From contig NMRA01000428.1 in assembly GCA_002633005.1 (NCBI GenBank), positions 183,940-223,995 of the forward strand: DNA of 40,056 nt, read 5' to 3'. Shown here one piece after another: positions 22,444 to 33,744 of this stretch (within the stretch, counting starts at the first letter, position 1; each line of letters starts with the position of its first letter). Source of the DNA: Phoronis australis. Taxonomy: Eukaryota > Phoronida > Phoronidae. The notes beneath the pieces are model-generated. The model had not been told where the DNA came from and made no database searches. It saw only the letters and a list, made by a program, of their open reading frames with translations. A program made the position numbers and the translations under genes.

Positions 22444-25400
22444 AAAACTGAAAGAAAGCTCGTCTCATTCGATACAATTTGTGATGCATTTGGAGTGTTC
22501 GTGAGTGCAAATGTTTTGAGAAGCCAGAAATGAATAAATCACTGCGTTACTGGCTTTAGATGCAGTAAAGCTAATTGATCGAGTACCGAGGCCATGCGAG
22601 CGCATGCTAATTCTTTGTTTGCTGGCAGAAAACTGTTGTGAAACAATTACTCGATTTTATATCCCATGGTCCGATTTTAAGGGAATCTTTATTTAGGTAT
22701 AGATATACTTTATTCGAACCATTGTTAATGTACAACCTTTGTCTTGACGGTTCTGTGGAAGGGTAACCTGACTTCGCGGCCCCGACGAGCTAGTAAGTAC
22801 ATGTAGATTTGAATGTTTGCAGCTAATCCACCAAAATTATTGCCTGCATATGTTTTCTTTGGCTCACTAGTATAGTCTTTTCGTGATTAGAAGTTTAGTT
22901 TCCAGCTTAGGATGGTTCATGACAATTGTTGGCCAGGTCTCAAAATTTTCAGGCCCTTATCATAGACAATATCTAACTACAATAAACACCAGGCTAATTG
23001 TTGACAAACCCATCAGACCCATAGTCCAAAACCACAAATAGATGGATGGAAGTACTTTTGACCAGCTGCATCAACCTGAGGGACCAAACCAAAAGGACGA
23101 TTTAGAATCAAGCTTTCTGTAGTAAATGTTAACACCAGGATTATATGAACCAGTAAGACATTGAAAACACGAAGTACTTGTTTTAAACATATACCCAGAA
23201 TCGCATTATCATTTATACGGACGTTAAACAAATTAGAGCACAACGTCAATGGAAAAATTTCAAAACCTTGCTGCAGTTATAGGAATATTTCCAACCACAC
23301 AGTTAACAACGTTAATTTTTCATTTAACGTGTAAATGCTTCAACATTATACAACAAAATGTCCGTCATAGTCTAGACTTGGACTTTCTTTGTGCGTTTGC
23401 ATACACAGGAATAATCTTGGTGGTCCTCACAGCTATCATCTCAGTGCACTTTGGTTTCATGGATTTGTGAAATTTGAGTGATCGCGTGGTATGAGTATTT
23501 TTGGTTTGTGATAAAGGTGGTATCTGGTAAGGTGTCAAAGGGTTGTATATCGTCAATTGTATGACTTTGTAGGCTTAGGTTAACAACTATAGATCCATGT
23601 CCTTTGTTAGCCTTTTAACTTGATTGGATGACTGAAACCTTAATTGCAACTTGTAAAGTTTCACATGACCTCGAATGCTCGTGTGATGGAATCTAACTCT
23701 GGGATTATCTTGTCACTCTGCAAGTATCTTCCGTAATCGAGCATGAGCAAAATTACCCTAGGCCTAAGATGGCTGAGGCTAAGCGCCCATTCATACGCTT
23801 GACAGAAGCGTCTTTGTCCGACCACAGACTGGTTTCATTTCAAAAACTTTTGCAAACACGTCATTGGAAAAGTTAACTGTTTGGTGATGTGTGGCAAATT
23901 TCCACCGGACTAACTCGCATCTCTAGTTGAGACAAATAAAACTGTAGACAGTTAGCATGAAGGATCTAGAAAGCCTCAACAAACACTTGAATAGCGAAGA
24001 AAGTTGTCTGCCCATACCACAAACAGATAAGCAAACCGTGTTACGTATTTATTAATCCAATCTCAACGCAGTGTACAGTTTCTTGCAAATGACCTCTGAC
24101 GTAAGACCGCACACCTTATTCAGCAACGTAAAAGCTTGAAAATAAATCCCAGGCGATATGCACAAAATATTGCTGTTTTGCACTATTTCGTTAAAAAGTC
24201 ACTTCCACATATTCTTTTATAGAAAAACCACCAATTGACCCATTCCTTCTAAGGGAAACTATTCTCGTTGCGACCTTTGTACTGCATTCAGAGGGCGCTC
24301 TTCCATTTGTGGTACTAGGCATAGTACACTGAGAAGGCCATCTTGGTATACAGTATCTTTGCCTTTTGTGTAATTTCAGGATTGTATTCACATCCTGTCT
24401 GTTCTGCAACCGGGATGAAGACGTCGGATTTTGTTTGAAGAAACGGAATAAAGCCCCTCGTCACTTTGCGGGATTCTTTTGAAAAAATATCTTCAAAGCG
24501 AAAAAAGCGCCCAAAGCACGAAACGTGTACACGTGCTTGCCCTTTCAACCTGATGCCGTGATAATTGCGACAGTCTGAGCGCCATTTTATTTTGACTAAC
24601 CTTAATGTGATGAGGAAAAGAACAGGAAACCTGAAAATAAGGATTAAAATTTGTTTAACCGATATGTTTCTGTTGAGGCTGGTGTCAAAATATTGCGATT
24701 TGACATAATAAAATATTGATACTCACCGAGGTCATAACATGTATGTTGGTTTTCGGACTTAAAAAACATGATAACCACCAAGGTGAACATCGAATTTTAA
24801 TTAAGAGTCTGCTCCATTGATTATTTCTAAGATGAAGTATTTATTACTTAATATATTAAAAATTTGAGTTGTGAATCTACCTTAAAATGTTATACTTAAA
24901 TGTACAAAATCAGCCAAGTACTTGTTAGCAACTGGTAAATGAAAAGAGGATGCCGACAGCATGTAATTCAAATATTGCACACGTGTGTACATTATGAATC
25001 GAGGCCTTTTGTACCGACAACAAAAACGCATTGCTCATAATCTGCCGAATTTCGAGGACATCTCGAAAAAATCCAAGGACTATCAAAATCCAGGTACTAT
25101 CCTTCATTTGAATTACGTTACTGATAGAATAATAAGAGCAATACAAAGCGGCCAATAAACTTGCTCTTCGTGGAACAAGGTTAATTTTGATGTGGGCCAG
25201 TTACTGCTATGAAGACTGTCAGAATAAATATTGATTAAGTAATTAGTAAGAATAGATCCATTTTAAGTAGCCCAAAATTTGTGCATATGTACTTTTAAAT
25301 CATGGGACAGACTTGTTGACATGTACTTTAACGTCAAAATCTATTTTTAAATGATGTTTACAACTTTGGGTTGTGGGGTCAAAGTACTCTAAAGATTCTA

Positions 25401-26069
25401 GAAAATGATATGATTGGATATGATCATGTGGTTTTTATTAACCAATCACTAAATAAATAGGATATTATAATATGGGCTTAAGTCAACAAGATATTCAGGT
25501 GTGCTATAGTACTTGAAGCATAAAGACTTGCCACAGTGTACAAAGGAAATTGTACGGCAGAGCCATCTCGTGAAAGATTCTAGAAAGGGTCTTGGCAAGG
25601 GCAAGGGTTAACGAACAGGAAGTTAACTAAGAGCTTGTCACTTGCATTGTGGGTAGTAAGATACTACCTGAAGTGTTGCGTTACCAGCCAGAGACTGTGA
25701 CCAGCAAGAAGAATCGTGGGTAGAAGAACTTGAATGCAAGTGTTGCATCACCCAGAGACGGTGACCAGCAAGTACAATGTCATCATACAGTGTGTGTAGT
25801 TCGAAGATTCACCAACAGGACAGTCAATCAACAAGTGGAGAGTCCTAGCTTGGATAGCAGATAAGACATTTGAGTATTTCGATTGATTGATTGATGTAGG
25901 GCACTAGCGTAGTTACTCTTCTTTGTAGTTGATTACTTAATTAACAACATGTTTCACCTGTCTAATTAGGGGTTATCACATGCTAAATTAAATACTGGAC
26001 TTGATTATTCACTCTCCATCTACGCACAATCTCAAAGCATAGCTACCTTTTAAACAAACCAACAATCAA
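22444..26069. other. Intergenic; weak unrecognised coding candidates only
   Basis: No known domain found. A minus-strand open stretch at 24315-24548 (including FGRFFRFEDIFSKES and CEYNPEITQKAKI) looks mildly protein-like but matches nothing I recognise. An internal direct repeat (CCAGAGACxGTGACCAGCAA, about 67 bp apart) lies near 25690-25770. Confidence 0.35.
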
Positions 26070-26123
26070 TAGTTAGACAAAGACCTCGTTTAGACGGACA
26101 AGATTTTGTCCGAGGTCTAACTA
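26070..26123. repeat. Nested imperfect hairpin
   Basis: The outer arms TAGTTAGAC / GTCTAACTA pair perfectly. An inner CGGACAA-GATT-TTGTCCG stem and an alternative AGACCTCG / CGAGGTCT pairing lie inside. It may be a short fold-back remnant. Confidence 0.6.
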
Positions 26124-26336
26124 GTTACTGCACGAGCACGAAACCGGGGAAAAATGATTCGTCGCAACAAGTGAACTTATACAGTAAAACCCAGTCTCAG
26201 GACGTACCTTTTTTGTATTTTCTTCTGTTAAGCAGCAGACACGTGCACCATTTGTTGTCGGGTGCACTTCTGAGTTGTTACTACTTAACTTGTCTGGCAA
26301 CAAAGTGGAATTGATGTTTTATAATTTGGCAAAACG

Positions 26337-26596
26337 CGAGTGTATGTGCACAGGCGGCCCGAAAGTTGCCGCGGATGTGGACCTTTTGTACAGAAAATCT
26401 ATCGGTGGACTAAAAACATTAAAACGGGTACACGATTCCGCCGCGATCTGAGATCTGAGCCCGCCCCCTCCCCTCCCCTCTTCATGTGGTACCGGTTCTA
26501 GTTACTGAACTCGATATTTTCTCACACTTCACGTTGTTGCTGTTTCATTTTGCTTGCGGCAGCCAAGGCTTTGGGCCCCCCTAAATCCGCCTATGA
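26337..26596. mobile_element. Left-truncated copy of the 2.6-kb MITE
   Basis: Shares CACAGGCGxCCCGAAAGTTG, AGAAAATCTxTCG, TTTCATTTTGCTTGC and CCCCCCTAAATCCG in the same order as 2627-2907. The first ~40 bp, including the left inverted repeat, are absent. Confidence 0.65.
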
Positions 26597-27608
26597 TGTA
26601 ATCAAGTTTTCTTGTGGCACCCAGATAGATTCGTACCACACAAACAATGTCAGAAGAGGTCGGAACAGAACTGATTGACATTTCTGAAGTATTTGTAGCT
26701 TTTACTGCACATGCAAACTTTTATGACTTGACATAGTGCAGTTGCAGACAAAATTTCTCTTGAGAGTTAGGTTGACACTTCAATATTGCGCCCTGCCTTC
26801 TTATCTTCTGAATCAGAAACTGGTAAAATTCTGTGAGTCATGGTAGTTAGCACGGTCACCCACAGGCTGTACATTTTTTCACGCCTAGGCTATGAAAAGT
26901 TCGTTTAAGCCCTGGGCAGCGGAGTTATGTGTTCCCTCCTGACAGTAGCATCAATGGGAATGTTAAATGCTGCTAAGCTTTGCACATAGTACCTGCCACG
27001 CGGAAGGCCACGCGGAAGGCCACGCGCAGTTTTGGGGAAAGCTGGCGGCCGTTACCACCCCTGATTACATACCGTTGATTCTTACCCTCCATATTTCGAC
27101 TGGGAAAAGGGTTTCACTAATGAAAAAGACGAATGCGGCAAACGAGTTTTGGTTGTTGAAAAACTGTGGCTAACAAAACAATAGACACGGCCAGTTTTTT
27201 GGAGATACAATAACAACTCTCGACTATTCACTTTTCCATTAACTTTTCTAGATTGAAAACTCCTTTTGAGCGATGTCAGTCCTAGATTTTGAATGTTCAC
27301 TTTGATTTTTCAATTGGACCATTTCAATGGTGGCAAACGGAAGGATCTTTGTGCATCCACTAAGACATTTCATCTTCTGTCTAACTGTACGGCAACATCC
27401 ATGAATGTCTGAGTATTAATCGTGTCTGTGAGTGATAATCTTTCAACAGTGGTTTTTGACTTGCTTTCACATTTTGGCTTACATAATGTAGACACTCGAG
27501 TGATTCATTGACTGAATCTTCATATTATGGATGAACAGTGTTGAGACTTGACGTGTGCTTTTGCTGTTGAGATACTGATATGCTTTTCAGAGATAGTGAA
27601 ATAGAATT
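26597..27608. other. Intergenic with a 12-bp triplication
   Basis: GCCACGCGGAAG repeats 2.6 times at 26995-27026. Otherwise nothing recognised. Confidence 0.5.
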
Positions 27609-28633
27609 ATTTAGCTTGGGATCTTTTTCACGGCAGCAGCAAACTGTCCTCTTTGTCTTCTTTTCTGAAGCACGACATTGCATGCTTGTTCAACAGAAAT
27701 ACAAGGCAAATTATAACTAAATATCCAACTTAATCGCTCAGACTGTAGCCAACATGTTACATATGTGTATTTAATGAAGATAAAACCGTTGCATTACAAG
27801 TTATTCATTTTATCGAATCATGATTAGATTGGCGAAGCAGGTAACAGTGAAATGCAACTTTTCAATTTTGTGTTTGACACACTACTCACTGCAAAATTCT
27901 TCCAGGTAGTCCCTCAGTTTGAGCGCCCGCTTACCGGTCACTAACAATTTTGTGCTTACCCGCCGTTAAATATTTCCGGCTAAGCCTGTGGGCGACGGGG
28001 ACAAATGTTCAGACCAAGCCTTCCTGACATGACCGAAGACGTTTTTATAGTGTTTCCACAATTCCTCCGAAAAACGTGATTCTCTTTTGCCCGCTTCCGA
28101 CAACCTAGATACCCCCACTTTCTCCCGCCGCTTTAACTAGCAAGGTTATTTGTGTTCTCAAAGACTTTGCTCTGCGCTCATTTGAGGTTAAATTATTTTT
28201 CAAAAATAGTTGTGTGGAGCACAAGACTATATTTCTGACGTAAGTCTTAAGACACTTTTCACAAAACCGACTCCAGTAAATGTACGGGCATGTAATAAAA
28301 CAAGGGGAAAGATTTGGTTAAATGTTTTGGACCCATGTTTGGTGTGTAAGACGTCTCAAATTCAAGTCAAACTGAATTTCCACATTCGTGGAATTTGATC
28401 CCAGAGCAAAAGACATTCAAAGCCGCGAGTTCATGCATTTTATAACTATAATCGTGGTAATTTAAATCGCAAATGTACAATGCGATTATTGTTTGAATAT
28501 ACAAGGATATGCAATTTTAAGGATTTTTATACCAGCCTCAAGAACAGTGATTTGTTTCGATGTATAACGGCCTTATTCGCCTAACTCGGGTAGCGCTAGT
28601 CTCTTGCTGCTTGGTACGTGATGCAACAACAGA
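27609..28633. repeat. Duplicated 3' flank of gene 2, distal copy
   Basis: Matches 28798-29607 closely over long stretches (for example GCCTGTGGGCGACGGGG, CAAGCCTTCCTGACATGACC, ACAAGGGGAAAGATTTGG). It has about 170 bp of extra sequence near 27660-27830. Its inner end also matches the flank of gene 1 (235-545). It probably marks either a tandem duplication of the flank or the residue of a third gene copy. Confidence 0.8.
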
Positions 28634-28644
28634 CTGAGCTAGTG

Positions 28645-28787
28645 CATGGGTGGCGCACCATAGGGGCCAGGGTGTCTATAGGCCCCCACTTTTACAGTGC
28701 TAGGCAGCACATGGTTTATAGGCAGTGCACCACAGGGGGGCTGAGGGGGCTTTAGTCCCCACTTTTTTCATTATTGTGCCACCCATG
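28645..28787. mobile_element. 143-bp MITE with TAGTG target duplication
   Basis: The 13-bp terminal inverted repeats CATGGGTGGCGCA and (reverse complement) CATGGGTGGCACA are flanked on both sides by TAGTG, a clean candidate 5-bp target duplication. The interior is G/C-run rich. Related units lie at 4092-4245. It sits between the two copies of the duplicated flank. Confidence 0.75.
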
Positions 28788-28797
28788 TAGTGAAACT

Positions 28798-29607
28798 ACT
28801 TAGTTTAGGATCTTTTTCAAGTCCGCAGCAAACTGTTATCTTTCACAAGATTGGCAAAACAGGTAACCGTGAAATACAACTTTTATGCTTGGCACACTAC
28901 TCACTGCAAAATGCTTTCGGGTTTTCACTCATTTTGTGCGCCCGCTTACGGTCGCTGACAATTTCGTGCTTCCCCGGCATTAAATATTTCTGTCTAAGCC
29001 TGTGGGCGACGGGGAAAAATGTTCAGACCAAGCCTTCCTGACATGACCGAAGACGTTGTTTAGTGTTTCCATAATTCCTTCGAAAAACGTGATTCTCATT
29101 TGCCCTCTTCCGACACCCGTCGCTTTAACTAGCAAGGCTGTTTGTTTTCTCAGAGACTTTGCATTTGAGGTTTGATTATTTTCCAAAAATAGTTCTATGG
29201 AGAGTAAGACTAAATTTCTGACCCAAGACTCAAGTCGCTTTTCACCAAACAGACCCCAGTAAACGTACAGGCTTGTAGTAAAACAAGGGGAAAGATTTGG
29301 TTAAATGTTCTTGACCCATTTTTGAAGTGTAAGACCTCTCAAACTCAAGCCAAACTGATTTTCCACAGTTGTGATTTTTAATCCCGGACCAAAAGACCCT
29401 CAAAGCCACGTGTCCATGTATTTTATAACAATAATCGTGGAAATTTAAATAGCAAATCTACCATGCGATTATTCTTTGAATATGCAAGGATATGCAACTT
29501 TGATTATTTTTATAGCAACCTCAAGGACAGTGATTCGTTTCGATGTATATTCGCCTAACTCGTGTAACGCTAGTCTCTTGCTGCTTCGCGCGTGATGCAA
29601 CAACAGA
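28798..29607. repeat. Duplicated 3' flank of gene 2, proximal copy
   Basis: Partner of 27609-28633, in the same orientation. It ends just before the gene 2 polyadenylation signal. Confidence 0.8.
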
Positions 29608-29630
29608 ATGGTACATGTACCATGACAATT

Positions 29631-29636
29631 TTTATT
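29631..29636 (-). terminator. Polyadenylation signal of gene 2
   Basis: AATAAA on the minus strand, about 46 nt past the stop codon, matching the placement in gene 1. Confidence 0.6.
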
Positions 29637-29681
29637 AAAATTTAACACAATATACGTATGAAGGCAGTCAACCTATTATGG

Positions 29682-30871
29682 CTACATCACTGTTTCCTGT
29701 TGTCTTGACGTCACTGTACGCTTGCCCATCTCGCAACTTTTAGGCAAATATACTTGTTGTTTGTCAACGCAACCAAATTCCCCACCATCATCATCTTCGA
29801 AAATAGTTTCAAACTCTTTTGAAGGACCTTCTTCCGATATTGTTTCCTCAATCCAAGACTTCGCTTGAAGTTGAGCTGTATGCTGACTTGCAAGGATCTG
29901 AAGTAATATTGCAGACAACAACCCCAAACAGGTCAGCCCAAAACAAGTATACATTAAGGACATCTGACCGATATTTTGCAGTAGGTATCCGATCAGATTG
30001 TCCGTACCCAGATCTACTAAGCAGGTTATTGAAGATACCCAGCCAATCAAAACCACAGTAAGACTGACATAATTATTCAACCAGGACATCATGGTTGCCC
30101 ACATGGACGAGGCGAAAAATCTGTAAGCACAAAAATATACCCATAATGCCGTATGAGAAGTGAGACCAAATGATAAAAGAGCGAATGATAGGGCCGTTGC
30201 AACAGCCTGGGTGAACAGCATGACCTGTACAGGAACAAGCAAACTGCACAACGAACCCACGGCACGCGACACCAAGCGCAAGAGGTTTGCAGTAGATATC
30301 AGATATGCGGCTTCCTCTTTTTCAAATTTTAAATCGCAGTCAGTTGCAAAAGAGAATCCCCAAAGGGAAACTGCAGTTCCGTGACTACGAAGACAAGAAA
30401 AATACACAACCGTCAAAATTAGTAGAAGCAATCCAAACGTGAAATCCCCAGCAGCCCAATTCCGTGGGGAAACAGTTTCCAGGAAACTGGCCTTTGGTTT
30501 GTCATGTCTTGTGCCGTTACTGCGCAATTTATTGTCGGGAATCAGAATTTTACCTCGTTCAAGAAAATCAAAAATCAAAAAACAGACGCCAATCAAAGAC
30601 AGCACACTCGCAAAGGTTATGAAGGGTATCTCTATCCTCGACGGTTGAGTGTCTGCAGACCATTCCGTGAAATTTCTGGTGTCCATTTGCTGCAAGGACA
30701 TGTTGAACAGATTTTGACTTCCATTAAATATCCGCTGTGTCAGATGTAGGGAAATGAAAGACTTGCTTATCAATGGCGCGACAGTTTGACCTAAAGGAAA
30801 GCCCACCGAGACGAGATGCAACGGAAACGCTGCCCGATCTCTCCACATTGAACTGATAACGTGAGGTTCCA
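29682..30871 (-). CDS. MFSD4/NaGLT1-like transporter, gene 2, exon 4 (TM5-TM12)
   Basis: Terminal exon of the second paralogue, 395 residues after a split Leu codon. Acceptor TTGTTTCAG (AG at 30873-30872); the open frame reads on into the intron for about 20 codons, but that part (beginning MDYSTFNRPSCIL) is not exonic. Same order of features as gene 1: EPHVISSMWRDRAAFPLHL at TM5, a glycosylated loop with NGS, NMS and NFT, TM6-TM12 and an acidic tail (FEDDDGGE). Roughly 85% identical to gene 1, without stops or frameshifts. It joins exon 38254-38387 across a 7382-bp intron; exons 1 and 2 were not found in the window and should lie further right. It is inferred to transport a sugar-like solute across the plasma membrane, as the family suggests. 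Confidence 0.88.
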
Positions 30872-32940
30872 CTGAAACAAAATATATCTTCATTAAGATA
30901 CAAGAAGGTCTATTGAAAGTTGAATAATCCATTCAGGGGTTAGCCACAGGTTATCAAAAAGCCTGAAAACAGGCGAAACCCCTCAGTTTAGGGCACCAGG
31001 CACAGTAAAGACCCTACCTCGTTGCTACAGGAGTTCGTAGAAAAAGGAAATCGGCGTGGTAAAGCATTGCGGCAACCGGAGAGAGGGAGAGAGTGAGGAG
31101 GGGCAGTCCAAAACTTGCGGTACCCGAGGGTAGCTAAAAAGTATAGCGACTGACGGAGGGGTGAAAAATTATGAAGTCTCTTAAAGGTGAGTAGGGATAG
31201 GTGTCATGAGGTTGGGGCAACTCAACACTTCATGAAACTGAGTACACCAGTAATTCCTAACCCGTCACTGAGCAAAATTAAAGTTACATTCAATATACCG
31301 TTACTAGTTAAACGCGACATCAATAAATATGCTAATTAAACATAAAATTCAGGGGCTAAAAGTTGTAGGCGAGATAGCCTCAGTTTCAAAATTCAGTTTA
31401 AATTGAGAGATAAATTTGAAGACAACACATTTTGGAGGGACTTGACTCGTATATACTTTGGAGAACCTTGAGCCAATGGTTAGTTACGCTGGTTGCCAAT
31501 TCCACGTACCTTTGAGTACATGACGTCTAACACTATCGGTAAAAAGTCAATGACGGCACAAGTGGCAATTTGCATTTTGTAAGGACGATCAACCTGGATG
31601 TAAATGCTACGCACTCTCTTACAAGTTTGACGTTATTTGCCATATCTTGGTGGTTGTTTTGCTACTACCACGTCTATTTTCACACGTGACTTTAGTCGTC
31701 AATAGCATTTTCCATATGCGAGACTGATTGACAGATCACGGTTCGGAGCTTTAGTACGGCAAGTTGGCTCAACTCTTATTTCAACGCCTTTTCAGATAAG
31801 TTTACTATCTTACAGTTTCGTCGTGATTGATGCCGAAAATTGGTGCAACTATATTATAGCTAGTCAGAACTTCAAAATTGTTACGGGTAATCTAAGTATG
31901 TTTTCTAATTACCGCAGACTCAAGTAGTTTGTCGTTCGTTTGTTTGAGTAAGCATAGAGTCAAGTAATTTTAAATATCAGTATTATAAATCTGTAAACGA
32001 CCAACGCATTGTTCAAATGTTTCGCACAACGTTTCTTGTATGCTGCAGTTGAACAGAGCAACTAAAACTAAGCAAGAAATAAAGTTTAACTTAACCCGCA
32101 ACTCATGCTTGTACTGTATTCACCCATGTTTGCCTAACAATTTTCCCTATCACACTGATTCTGATTTTGTTTTTTAGATGGAAGGAAATGGTATTAAAAG
32201 TCGCTATGACCCATGTTCTAGTGTTGAAAACGATTATTTTCTTCTCAAACAATTACTCTTTCAAACAACGTCACCGCAATCTTATCTAAATGTATGATTG
32301 CATTGAAGTAGTTTACAATTAATATAAATTATTACATGTTGTTAGTCGTTATCTCCCGTATTCTAAAGCCCGAGTGGATTTTGGAGAATTATCGCCCGAT
32401 GGCTGCCACTATTTATGCCACATACTGAATGAGAAACATCGCAATGAATCGATCTACCTTTCTCAACTCACCTCGTAACTACTTTCTATGTCAGAGAACA
32501 GTGGTCGGAGGTCGTGACCTTTTAGTAAAGCCGAGCTGTTTTTGTCAAATAATGCTTTTACTCAAAACCGGATGAACATTTAAATAAAATAGAAAGAAAG
32601 TGAATCTATAAATTAACGTTTAGCAACTATTATAGCTTCCTACACATTTTATCACGATAAGCTTCGACTGGGAAAATATCGTCTGATAAAGTAGGTTACC
32701 CCTGGTAAGTGAATATAATGCTCAAGCCAAGGAATCCTGATGACACGATATCCGCATTCAAATTGGAGATCGATGATTTACAAGTGAGAGAACATGAGAT
32801 AAAAATTTCACTGAATTAAAATATAGTTTTTGTGGAAATTGTTTTTCATAGCATATAGATGTCGGCACATTGCCCTTTTTTGAACATGCGATTGTTGCGC
32901 GTGCTCTTTAAGTATTGTTTTCACGTTCGATGATGTCAGC
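30872..32940. other. Gene 2 intron 3, proximal part
   Basis: Non-coding. About 32205-32290 aligns with 1855-1950 of gene 1's intron (GTGTTGAAAACGATTATTTTC against GTGTTAAAAACAATTATTTTC, and ACGTCACCGC). The intervening 1.3 kb (30.95-32.2) has no counterpart in gene 1 and no recognisable content. Confidence 0.5.
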
Positions 32941-33010
32941 TGCTGAGTGGTGTAGTGGTAAAGTCGATGACTCGAAACTCTTGCGGACCAGAATCGAAAA
33001 CGGCCTCGGT
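32941..33010 (+). repeat. tRNA-derived SINE head
   Basis: TGGTGTAGTGG fits the A box, followed by GACTCGAAACTCTTGCGGACC and a decayed B box (GAATCGAAAAC), then GGCCTCGGTTCC. This layout is common in tRNA-derived SINEs of invertebrates. The paralogous intron resumes near 33110. Confidence 0.5.
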
Positions 33011-33744
33011 TCCCGCCAAAATGTTGTATTGGCCATTAGAGACTAATATTGTGGTACAAATGGCCTGCAATTGGTCAGTAAACCCTATCTTGGTGGCTGA
33101 CGGGACTTAACGGACACTAACCCACCGGGACATGTCAATCATTTCTAATCTGAACAAGAATATAAGACCGACTTTGTAGCCGAAAGTGAACTTGTTTCAA
33201 AAGTTGTTTATTGAGGTGCAGCGTGAACCGAATGCTGGAAAAGCAAGTCTTTTAAAAGTAATTTTCAAATTTGCTCGTTCTTGTAACACATATTACAGCA
33301 AACCAGGGTGTTTTACTAAAATCTTTTTGCACTCGGACGTACTTTTAACACATGTAATGTGTTTAGTCAGGTTCCAATTTTCAAAAAAGGCCTCAGAAAA
33401 TGGTGTAGAGGGCATTTGGGGTTAATGCAGACCTGATCATTGATTTTAACTATTCTGGGGTTGCTGAATCAAAAAACTGTATGCCGGGCTGGATTTGTCT
33501 CTCGTAACCATCAAATCCAGCGGCCATATTGAAATTGGCAAGTTCAAATTAATGCTTTTTAAGATTAGTATGCTACATCAAACTATAGTGTTTCAGGTGT
33601 GATAAACTCATTTTTGATACTTTTTTGTTATTGGAGGTTAAGGCCACACAAAAAAGTCAAGGTCAAACAGTTCCGCACATGTTCCATTGGAAATACAATG
33701 AGCTCAACTATTTCGGGGATCTTCACACGTCATTGTTTCGTGGA

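Noticed and set aside
30874-30932. Upstream extension of the gene 2 last-exon frame with an ATG
   Set aside because: Gene 1 and exon phases place a splice acceptor at 30873-30872; the extension is intron that happens to be open.
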